Assembly (NCBI GenBank): GCA_011800805.1
Contig: MPNW01001482.1
Coordinates: 12,144-26,699, forward strand
DNA from: Hirudo medicinalis
Lineage: Eukaryota; Annelida; Clitellata; Hirudinida; Hirudinidae
Length of the DNA stretch: 14,556 bases
Direction: 5' to 3'
A program made the translations under genes and the position numbers. This document shows, piece after piece, positions 8,094-14,556 of the stretch; within the stretch, counting starts at the first letter, position 1, and each line of letters begins with the position of its first letter. The notes under the pieces were generated by a model that was given only the letters and a program-made list of their open reading frames with translations, was not told the DNA's origin and did no database searches.

Positions 8094-8542
8094 GCCGTTT
8101 CTTTCATCGTCTTCGTCATCATCACCTCTATGGTCTGTTTCTTAGGCAGCCAATTAGTTCTGATGGACAGACCAGTCATTTCATGCTTGTCTTCATCTGA
8201 GTTTCTCCTGTTGTTTGACCCAGTTCTGCATTCTCAGTTTTAAACATTATTATTATTATTATTATTAAATCATGTTCATAATTTATAATCAGTTCGACAT
8301 TTTTGTTACTACTGAATTGTTAAATACTTCAGATTTGTAAATAGTTTGTTGATGATTTTCAGAAATTTGGATTTGTTTGTCTTTGTTTTGTTTTTAACAT
8401 TTTCATTTCGCATCAAAAATGATGGAGAAGATATTTTCAGTTGTTGAGTGAGAGACTAACTCAGGCCGATATTTTTTTTTGTTACATTAAAAAAGTATGT
8501 TTGATATAAAAATTTGTTTGTCGTAAAAGTTTGTTTGTCGTA

Positions 8543-8548
8543 AATAAA
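8543..8548 (+). terminator. Candidate poly(A) signal AATAAA
   Basis: A canonical AATAAA hexamer is followed within 30 bp by GT/T-rich sequence (CATGTGTCGTTG, then CTTTGTTTTTGTTTG). That is the usual arrangement of a metazoan cleavage site. It is the first AATAAA after the TGA of the long gene. An earlier ATTAAA variant at 8264-8269 is an alternative. Confidence 0.45.
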
Positions 8549-8731
8549 ACATGTGTCGTTGCCCGAAGCTTTGTTTTTGTTTGACTTTCGGAAGCGGGGA
8601 GCGTTGAAAATTCACTTTTCAATTCACTTTTAAATCGGCCTTTTCTTCGAGTCACGAGATCACGCAAACAGATCGGTGCTTATAGGTTCACAGAGAAACT
8701 TTAGGAACAAACGCAGTAATACTCGAGCATG

Positions 8732-8772
8732 CATCCACCCATCCATCCACCCATCCATCGCCCCGTCCATCC
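8732..8772. repeat. (CATC)n/(CACC)n array
   Basis: Diverged ATCC/ACCC tetramers. This is the complement-strand version of the GGAT arrays in the left part of the window. The minus-strand frame through it (GWMDGAMDGWMD...) is a repeat artefact. Confidence 0.85.
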
Positions 8773-8905
8773 AACCGTGCGTACAGCCAGACATTTTTTT
8801 TTTAGAAAAGTGATTCAGCAGGCAGCCGTATGTTGGATCGCGTAAACCAGACTTTGAAATTCTTGAATCATTCTGACTGTGAAGAGCAGAAGCCAGACAG
8901 CATCG

Positions 8906-8945
8906 CATGCACACGCTCGCACATTCACGCGCACTCACGCACACG
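8906..8945. repeat. Degenerate (CA)n/(CG) alternating tract
   Basis: Interrupted CACACG, CACGCG and CACTCACGCACACG words. It is purine-pyrimidine alternating in part, with several CpGs. Confidence 0.6.
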
Positions 8946-8996
8946 ATACAACAACAGCACAAGTTTTCCAGAAACTGTTGTTCCTGTTATGGCTGA

Positions 8997-9004
8997 TGAC
9001 GTAA
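8997..9004. promoter_or_regulatory. CRE-like bZIP site TGACGTAA
   Basis: TGACGTAA is a CREB/ATF-type variant and the exact reverse complement of TTACGTCA at 1606-1613. An 8-mer is weak evidence alone. Confidence 0.15.
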
Positions 9005-9109
9005 CGGCTAAGCATTGAAATGAGCCAACGTTCCTCCAAGAAAAAGAGATTTTTTTAAATTGGAGTGAATTGGAAACGAGAAGAGCTGAATCCATTAGGC
9101 ACCCAATCT

Positions 9110-9197
9110 TTCATTCATTCATCCGTTCATTCATCGTATATTCACTCATTCATTCACCCGTTCATTCATCGTTCATTCACTCATTCATTCACTCACA
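9110..9197. repeat. (CATT)n/(CACT) array
   Basis: ATTC/ATTCACTC tetramers with longer periodicity (CATTCATCGTTCATTCACT). The plus-strand ORF from 9065 to 9424 (IHSSVHSSYIHSF...) is largely this repeat and I do not call it a gene. Confidence 0.9.
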
Positions 9198-9255
9198 CCG
9201 ACCCAGCTCTCAAATCTCCCACTAACCACCACTCCACTCCACACAACCATCCGCC

Positions 9256-9303
9256 CACGTGTTGCACGTGTATCGTGCACGTGCATTGTGCACGTGTACT
9301 GTG
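9256..9303. promoter_or_regulatory. E-box cluster on a 13-bp tandem repeat
   Basis: Perfect CACGTG palindromes lie at 9256-9261, 9265-9270, 9278-9283 and 9291-9296. The last three start successive 13-bp units (9265-9277, 9278-9290, 9291-9303) of consensus CACGTGYAYYGTG. CACGTG is the core site of bHLH factors such as Myc/Max, USF, MITF and CLOCK. The sequence is also almost perfectly purine-pyrimidine alternating within each unit, so Z-DNA is possible. It could be a bHLH-responsive enhancer or a chance product of minisatellite expansion. Confidence 0.5.
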
Positions 9304-9619
9304 CGTTGTTAGCGAGCAACTGGATCACCGAAACACACTCACTTCCTTTCAATTACTCCCGTTTCAATCTCACACCCACGCGAGGACGAACAACCAACCA
9401 TTCCCAAGTTTTTGTCTTAATTAGTGAAACAATTTAGTTATTTAAATAAAGTTTAAATCCATTAATATTGGCGAATGTCTATTTCCGACTAAGTTCCGTT
9501 TAAATTTAAATTTATTTCGTGATTTATTTTACAAAATAATTTAATTTTCATACTGAATTTTGAGTGACAAAGCAACTCAAGCTTCAAGCCGTGTGTTGGA
9601 AAATAAATTCATTTTTGAG
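9304..9619. other. Intergenic DNA, no gene seen
   Basis: Unique sequence, AT-rich from 9415 on, with an AATAAA at 9445-9450. I found no gene attached to that hexamer and no RNA gene. Confidence 0.5.
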
Positions 9620-9620
9620 T

Positions 9621-9826
9621 TCATTCATCCAGCCGTCAGTCAATCCATTCACTTGACATCCGCCTTTCCACACTATGCGTCAACTAATTCATTCACATAT
9701 GCATGAATTCATTCGCACATTCATTCGTCCATCTCTGAACCTATTTAACAGTCCATCCATTCATCCACCAAACTGTTACATCCTTTCACCATTCATCCAA
9801 ACCTCCATCCATCCTTCCATCCTTCA
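9621..9826. repeat. Degenerate (CATT)n/(CATC)n region
   Basis: TTCATTCATCC, CAATCCATTC and CATCCATTCATCC words are scattered through about 200 bp, interspersed with unique bases. It looks like an aged tetranucleotide array of the same polarity as 9110-9197. The short ORF over it (9675-9878) is a repeat artefact. Confidence 0.75.
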
Positions 9827-9998
9827 CATATCCATGCAGAATTCATGGTGCAGACGATCGATCCATCTCGTTACTTAACCTGGATGTTCTCATGGCGCTT
9901 GAATAATTGAATTTTTTTATTGTTACTCAACACCATGCGACCCGATGTGTAGAGGCTGACTCTAACTCTCCAATTTCTTGCTCAACACCCCAGGAATG

Positions 9999-10072
9999 CA
10001 TCATCATCATCATCGTCATCGTCATCGTCGTCGTCGTCATCTTCATGGTCATCGTCATCATCATCATCATCC
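9999..10072. repeat. (TCA/TCG)n array
   Basis: TCA and TCG triplets with a CTTCATGG interruption. Polarity matches the arrays at 563, 7743 and 8015. Confidence 0.95.
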
Positions 10073-10368
10073 TCACTAGCACGAAGTGAATTCATTCACA
10101 AGTTTATTGCTACAAATAATTAAGTTTAATTGATTTAAGATTTTACAATTTTAAGATTTACAATTAGGCTGGTGAAGATAATTAAGTAGTCAAATGATAA
10201 AAATGAGTTTCTGATTAAAAATTACCAAGTAAAATGTTGTAACAACTGAACGAAAATATGATCATAAAATGGCGAATGAAGAACAGACGAACCTTTCAAT
10301 TAATTGTGCAACACGAAAAATCATAAAATTATTTCCGTAAATCCACTCAAATTAAGACAGGCGATATT
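10073..10368. other. AT-rich intergenic DNA
   Basis: It contains a small imperfect tandem duplication, TTTAAGATTTTACAAT/TTTAAGATTTACAAT (10134-10164). No gene was seen. Confidence 0.5.
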
Positions 10369-10475
10369 ATGGTGATGATGATGATTATTATTAATATTAT
10401 TACTGTTGCTATTATTATTGTTTTTGTTGTTGTTATTATTATTATTATTGTTGTTGTTGTTGTTGTTGTTGTTGC

Positions 10476-10508
<33 letters not shown>

Positions 10509-10532
10509 AATTATTATTATTGTTACTGTTAT
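10369..10532. repeat. Compound (ATG)n(ATT)n(GTT)n array
   Basis: ATG units pass into ATT, then a nearly pure GTT run (about 10448-10508), then ATT again. On the minus strand the array is AAC/AAT and lies in frame with a 127-codon ORF (10321-10704), giving a long Asn run. The non-repeat part of that ORF is discussed under findings. Confidence 0.95.
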
Positions 10533-10700
10533 TCTCGATCAATTTACGACTTAAATTAGCATCTGCTTTAAAACTGACGATTGATTTATTTCCATTTTTA
10601 ATAAACAAAACAACTAAAACACTCCGCTTCATTGTCTGATTTAATTCTCCCTCAGACAAGAAAAGTGTCGCTCTGTTAGCACTGCCATGATTTACTGTCC

Positions 10701-10722
10701 CCATAAATTATGCTATTTATGG
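10701..10722. other. Short perfect hairpin before AATAAA motifs
   Basis: CCATAAAT (10701-10708) and ATTTATGG (10715-10722) are exact inverted repeats around a 6-base loop. AATAAA follows immediately. No gene can be linked to it. Confidence 0.35.
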
Positions 10723-10832
10723 AAATAAATATGGACACGCCCTCTTAATAAATTTTGGCCACTCATTTGTCTCTGTTTGAAATCAACCCAAACATGTCTT
10801 TCGTGTTTCATTGTGAACTCTTAATGATGTTA

Positions 10833-10942
10833 ACAACAACAACAACAACAACATTAATAATAATAATAATAATATAATTAAATAATATAATGATATATTA
10901 TAATATATAATATAATTATAATAATAATAATTATTGTTGATA
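10833..10942. repeat. (AAC)n(AAT)n and AT palindromic tract
   Basis: AAC units, then AAT units, then TATATTATAATATATAATATAATTATAAT-type sequence. It directly precedes the LINE remnant, which may have inserted into a microsatellite. Confidence 0.85.
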
Positions 10943-11008
10943 TATATAGGATTATTATCCTGGAGGAATTTGAAAATATCGCTCGCAGAACTTAAACTGA
11001 TTATCAGG

Positions 11009-11258
11009 ACAACTGATAAGTTGGTTGATGTCATTAAAGAGCAAGGAAAACAAATTGAAGAGCTTCAGCAGAACTTGAAGGAGTTGAACAAAGTTTCAAT
11101 AAAAAGTTGGATGAGAACAAACAAGAAACCAANACAACTGATAAGTTGGTTGATGTCATTAAAGAGCAAGGAAAACAAATTGAAGAGCTTCAGCAGAACT
11201 TGAAGGAGTTGAACAAAGTTTCAATAAAAAGTTGGATGAGAACAAACAAGAAACCAAA
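11009..11258. repeat. 125-bp exact tandem duplication joined at an ambiguous base
   Basis: The sequence 11009-11132 recurs at 11134-11257 with no differences that I can see. The junction is the only n in the window (11133). The shift of 125 is not a multiple of three and breaks the ORF. An exact duplication ending at an undetermined base is typical of an unmerged read overlap. Confidence 0.9.
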
Positions 11259-11815
11259 CAATGGTCCAGTTTATTTGAAAATAAGGTAAAACCTTGATTA
11301 CAGATATTGTGAAAGTCCAAAGATCAAACACAAACTCAAAAATAGAAATGAACAATGACAGACAAAGAAGACAGAACAACATCATAGTCTATAATTCGAC
11401 AGAAGATGTTGGAAAGTCAAATGATAAAGAACTCGTGTGAAAGCTTCTGAAAGAAGTAACAGGCAGAGAAATATAAAAAGAAATCTTGGAAATGTTCAGA
11501 ATTGACAAAAAAGTTGAAGATTATTCAAAACCAAGGCCGTTGTTGATAAAATTTGAAAGCTTGGAGACCAAGAACATGGTTCTGGATAACAGCAGCAGAT
11601 TGAAAGATAGTGAAAGCTTCAACAATGTTATCTTAAGCCTTGATTTGTCAAAGGAAGACAGGGAGGACTGCAAGAAATTGCTTGCAGACAAATTAAAAGA
11701 AGTCAATCAGAAGGGAGGAAGCAAGAAGTGGGTCGTAAGGATCAGAGGACAACCTGGGCCTTCCATGCCATTGCTTGCAGAAGAAGAGCAGTCGAATGAA
11801 TTGACAGAACTAGAT
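11009..11815 (+). pseudogene. LINE ORF1-like pseudogene (coiled coil plus RNA-binding-like region)
   Basis: The coding signal moves between frames. First comes a coiled-coil segment, VIKEQGKQIEELQQNLKELN. Next, in another frame, is KKLDENKQETKQWSSLFENK. Next, in a third frame, are RQRRQNNIIVYN, then SKPRPLLIKFES, SKEDREDCKKLLADKL and KKWVVRIRGQPG. Such coiled-coil, RRNNxxxYxxxE and RPLLxxF patterns are seen in ORF1 proteins of many invertebrate LINEs, which bind element RNA. Breaks are two in-frame stops (TGA 11438-11440, TAA 11474-11476), at least two frameshifts, and a 125-bp duplication. The longest intact piece is 11486-11911, but its last 30 or so codons come from T-rich DNA. It is not functional as it stands. 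Confidence 0.65.
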
Positions 11816-11982
11816 TTTTTTTTGTTCTTTGAGTTACTTTTGATTTTGATTTACGATGAATCGTGCATGCATAGTTTAAGTTATTTGGTTAAGTTATATT
11901 CACTTTTATAGTCCTGCGGAGATCCGAGCCATGTTTGGGGATTATAATTATAATAATAATAATAATATATTATTATATTATT

Positions 11983-12460
11983 AAATATTGACATGTTGTT
12001 GTGAGGTTATTTGAGAATAAATTTGTTGCCACTTGGCGCTGGAATAAATTCGATTGAACATTTTATTATTTTAGTTTTGAAGTAAAATTAATCTTCAGAA
12101 GTTTAAAAATCATTTCAACCTTTTTATGATTGAAATGTTTCTTATTGATTGATCTAAGTTGCTTGATTGAAGTTTAAGGGAGTGAATAATTGACCAATTG
12201 ATTGAATAAATTATTTATTAATTAGTTGAATTACACAAACAAGTCATATGAATGATATTTTAAAATTATGAGCAAAGAATTATTATGGCCATTTCATAGC
12301 CACGAAATAATTATGAACAAGATTCATTGAAGTGTTCATCGGAGGATTTTGGAGATTCGTTGAACCAAAAAGATATTTTATCGGAGATAAAATCTCCTCA
12401 ATTAAGTCGTTGTTGTTAAGAAACATAAATAATTGCGTCGAATATGTAATTAGTTTTACT
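11983..12460. other. AT-rich DNA, no gene seen
   Basis: Unique AT-rich sequence with AATAAA at 12018 and 12042 and GATTGATT words near 12150. No supported gene or RNA was seen. Confidence 0.5.
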
Positions 12461-12470
12461 ATTATTGTTG

Positions 12471-12520
<50 letters not shown>

Positions 12521-12521
12521 G
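12461..12521. repeat. (ATT)n microsatellite
   Basis: About 20 ATT/GTT units. ORFs over it on both strands are Ile-run artefacts. Confidence 0.95.
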
Positions 12522-12660
12522 TAATCATAATAAATATTGCAATGTAAATATAATAAGTAATTACACAATAATTATTATAAATACAATAATATAATACAAT
12601 AAGTATTACAATAATTATTGCAATTTCAATAATAATAATAATAAATATTATTATTTTTTA
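12522..12660. repeat. Degenerate AAT/ACAATAAT tract
   Basis: AATAATTATTATAA and TACAATAATATAATACAATAAG words with a pure (AAT) stretch near 12629-12645. It is a decayed extension of the neighbouring array. Confidence 0.7.
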
Positions 12661-13119
12661 TCCAGACTATTACTTTTCAAGAATGTCGGGTAATGTTAAT
12701 GTCAGCACCTCGTAATGACATTGTGTAATTAGAATTTCTTGTTGCATCAACAAGTCAATACGTCTCTGTATAGTGTATTTAATAGCTGGAAATTATGAGC
12801 AGATGATATGGCTACGAATAAATATCAAAATTATGATTCGCAGATCGCTTTTCCGAAATTTCCAGCAAGAATTACACGCTATTTATGCAATTAAATGCTA
12901 GATTATTGTTACTTATCAACAAAATAATATCATTTAATAAAAATAAATATCTATAACAAGAAAGAAAATAGCAATTTTCGCTTTAATTTCGCTTCACAAA
13001 ATGCCTAAAAATGCGTCGGTGATGCCAATCAGGTTACAGGTGGTACTAATGGAGTCAATTTCATGGAATTACTCCGCTAGAACTGAACTGAAGACAGGAA
13101 GGATTTCAATGGATGGAGA
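12661..13119. other. Unique non-coding DNA with an inverted repeat
   Basis: This block is less repetitive than its surroundings. GCTGGAAATT (12785-12794) and AATTTCCAGC (12857-12866) form a perfect 10-bp inverted repeat. Partial similarity continues outward (left TATAGTGTATTTAATA; right, reversed, AATAGCGTGTAATTCTT). No ORF or tRNA-like fold was seen. Confidence 0.45.
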
Positions 13120-13174
13120 ATAATAATAATAATAATAATAACAATAATAATAATAATAATATTAATAATAACAA
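13120..13174. repeat. (AAT)n microsatellite
   Basis: About 17 AAT units with AAC and ATT interruptions. Confidence 0.95.
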
Positions 13175-13597
13175 CATAAATTATTGGCATCGCCAAGAGT
13201 TTTTTTGTTAGATGCTGAACTTGATAAAACCGCTAGCTCAACCATCCTTCATTCACTTAGCGCTACTCTCGGACGCAAATGAATATGTCCTGAGGCAATC
13301 CAAAAAGCATCCATGGCGAATCATTCTTGCGCCATTACGCTCCCTTGGAAAATGAGATTGAAACAAGAAAAGTGGTTGCAGAGACAGAAGGAAATTTGTT
13401 TTTTGATGGCCAGAATTTAGCGACACTACGTTGAATATTTGATCGAGTCATGATGTCCACAGGACGATAGAAGACGCTCGTTAGCGCTGCGATTTATTGC
13501 ACTAAATTCCCACATGAGGGAAAGTCTGCTGTCAGCCGCCATTGTCTTTAATTATAATGCAATTTCCTTCATAATTATGGCGAATGAGTAAATTGCA
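13175..13597. other. Unique, less AT-rich block, possible regulatory DNA
   Basis: About 420 bp without microsatellites and without a long ORF, clearly richer in G+C than its flanks. Near its right end CATTGT (13540-13545), TAATTA (13549-13554) and ATGCAATT (13557-13564) lie within 25 bp. These resemble Sox, homeodomain and POU sites. It could be an enhancer, an old element, or part of an unseen non-coding transcript. Confidence 0.3.
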
Positions 13598-13598
13598 G

Positions 13599-13727
13599 AA
13601 ATATTATTATTATCGTTATTATTATTCTACTTCTTATTCTTATTCTTCTTATTATCATTATTGTTTTTGTTATTACTGTTATTATTATTGTTGTCGTTAT
13701 TATTATTATTATTATTATTATTATTGC
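13599..13727. repeat. Compound (ATT)n/(TTC) array
   Basis: ATT, TTC and GTT units are mixed over about 130 bp, with a pure ATT stretch near 13696-13726. The Tyr-rich frame across it is an artefact. Confidence 0.9.
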
Positions 13728-14030
13728 TACAATCATGTTGCCCCATTATTCGGTGTTATTGTCCAACAGCTGCCTCCGATCTAAGATATCGAGTTGTTGA
13801 ATTAAGGGGACATGTTTAATCCTACTTCAAGGAGAATGAATGTGATTCTAATTTATTGTTATTTCTGATGCTAAACAATAAATACACTAATGAGAATTAT
13901 TGGCATATTTCGTAAATAAATCACATTGACGACATTACATTAAAATTACGCTGTTGCATTAAAATTCGTGAGTTATGGTTAATTATCATCTTTTCTTTGT
14001 TTATATTAGAGCAGAAGTTGTTTATTGAAG
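13728..14030. other. AT-rich intergenic DNA, no gene seen
   Basis: Unique AT-rich sequence with no ORF of interest, RNA gene or array. Confidence 0.5.
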
Positions 14031-14208
14031 CTTCAATCAATAAGATCAATCAACGAATTCCATCAATAAGTTCAATCAATATATGTAGTCATTAAATTCA
14101 ATCAATCAATATAATCAGTAAATTCAATCATTAAATTCAATAAATAAATAAAATCAGTAAATTCAATCAATAAATTCAATCAATGGATTTAATCAATAAG
14201 TTCAACCA
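14031..14208. repeat. Degenerate (TCAA)n/(AAATTCAATCAAT)n array
   Basis: Words such as AAATTCAATCAATAAATTCA and AATCAATAAG recur about ten times with spacing near 12-20 bp. It is an aged minisatellite or tetranucleotide array that abuts the reverse-transcriptase fragment. Confidence 0.75.
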
Positions 14209-14556
14209 ATGATTCATCGATCGATACTCCTCAGCAAATTGCATAATAAAACATTATGGAGTCCGTGGTATCAATCTTCAATGGTTCAAAAGCTACCTGT
14301 CCAACAGGATCCAATACGTTTCACATAAAGACCATGATTCCTACTCTTCCTTAATATCGCATGGCGTCTCCCAAGGATCCATTAAACTGTTCGTGTCATT
14401 TCCTTATTACCTTGTTGTTCTCTTACTGTTGATTCATTTAAGAAATTGAACATTATGTCAATTTATCAAATTCATTTTCTCAAGCAGCAATACTTATGTA
14501 CAAATACCATCATCATATGTTACCTCCAATATTTGATAACTACTTTACTCTGAACC
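14209..14556 (+). mobile_element. LINE reverse-transcriptase fragment, frameshifted, internally deleted, cut by window end
   Basis: Three pieces lie in three frames. SILLSKL (14221-14241) is followed by HYGVRGINLQWFKSYLSNR, then QYVS and HGVSQGS (14252-14380). Finally MYKYHHHMLPPIFDNYFTLN runs from 14496 to the window end. The first two match the classic non-LTR RT stretch (ILLxKLxHYGxRG, WFxSYLxNRxQYV, VPQGS). The third resembles the region near the C-terminus of these RTs. The catalytic FADD/YxDD block and much that follows are missing: about 110 bp separate pieces that are some 200 residues apart in intact proteins. This is a dead copy. It may belong to the same family as the 10960 element, but they share no region to compare. 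Confidence 0.75.

Larger units (their letters stand above)
7110..8570 (+). other. Probable 3' UTR region of the long gene
   Basis: After the TGA the DNA becomes a mosaic of TCA/TCG arrays and T-rich unique sequence, ending at an AATAAA. It holds a consensus donor GTGAGT (7273-7278) and a strong acceptor T-run ending TTTGTTAG (7480). These would define a 208-bp intron, either in the 3' UTR or in an alternative C-terminus. A 48-codon ORF (7496-7642) starts 16 bp after that acceptor. No other gene was seen. Confidence 0.4.
10960..11982 (+). mobile_element. Decayed non-LTR retrotransposon (LINE), ORF1-like part plus 3' tail
   Basis: A broken ORF1-like coding region (about 11009-11815) is followed by T-rich sequence. 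Then come a short GC-richer stretch (GTCCTGCGGAGATCCGAGCC) and (TAA)n at about 11941-11982. LINEs typically end in such a simple 3' tail. No endonuclease or reverse-transcriptase motifs lie between, so the middle of the element is missing. The 5' boundary is uncertain because the upstream sequence is AT repeat. No target-site duplication is evident by eye. The clade cannot be fixed from this fragment; CR1/L2/Jockey-like elements have similar ORF1 regions. Confidence 0.65.

Noticed and set aside
8660..8962. Minus-strand ORF of 100 codons with Cys run and GWMDG repeats
   Set aside because: It is built from CA-type and CATC-type simple repeats; no splice or composition support.
9065..9424. Plus-strand ORF of 119 codons rich in Ile-His-Ser-Phe
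   Set aside because: Its core is the CATT array and the E-box repeat; the rest shows no coding bias.
10269..10279. ATGGCGAATGA repeated at 13577-13587, with shorter matches at 9470 and 13314
   Set aside because: Eleven-base matches are expected by chance in a window of this size, and the flanks do not align further.
13490..13515. TATTGCACT with a miR-25/92-type seed
   Set aside because: The rest of the mature sequence does not match, and no complementary arm is seen within 100 bp upstream or downstream.
1..14556. CRISPR-like arrays or bacterial defence or phage systems
   Set aside because: All arrays are short-unit microsatellites or minisatellites without spacers, and gene structure is eukaryotic.

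Overview
This window looks like invertebrate nuclear DNA. It is very AT-rich and full of tri- and tetranucleotide microsatellites: (ATT)n, (TCA/TCG)n, (GGAT)n and (CATT)n. It carries metazoan-type splice signals, one long coding exon, and two decayed non-LTR retrotransposon (LINE) remnants. There is no bacterial or phage gene organisation. The texture reminds me of lophotrochozoan genomes, for example leech or other annelid, but no sequence here proves a species. One ambiguous base (n, 11133) shows this is draft assembly sequence.

Layout. 1-2830: AT-rich DNA with microsatellites and small open islands of doubtful coding status (1210-1374, 1902-1991, 2374-2610). 2831-2945: a CpG-dense block that is the best promoter candidate. 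3135-3669: a probable intron with a GTGAGT donor and a pyrimidine-rich ...CCAG acceptor. 3670-7109: a single long coding exon on the + strand. It encodes about 1130 residues of Ser/Pro/Lys-rich, mostly disordered protein that I do not recognise. 7110 to about 8570: probable 3' UTR, with long TCA/TCG arrays, a possible 3' intron (7273-7480) and an AATAAA with GT-rich downstream sequence. Near the stop codon two other frames look protein-like and the slippery heptamer A AAA AAT lies in phase, so the C-terminus is uncertain.

8570-10940: repeat-rich intergenic DNA, including a 13-bp tandem array with four CACGTG E-boxes in 41 bp (9256-9296). About 10960-11982: a LINE remnant with a broken ORF1-like region and a (TAA)n tail. 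It contains a 125-bp tandem duplication whose junction is the ambiguous base, probably an assembly artefact. 12000-14030: non-coding DNA, with an inverted repeat and a less AT-rich block that could be regulatory. 14209-14556: a frameshifted, internally deleted reverse-transcriptase fragment running off the window.

Only one gene is well supported. The rest is repeats, transposon debris and candidate regulatory or minor coding islands, and I found no multi-gene system.
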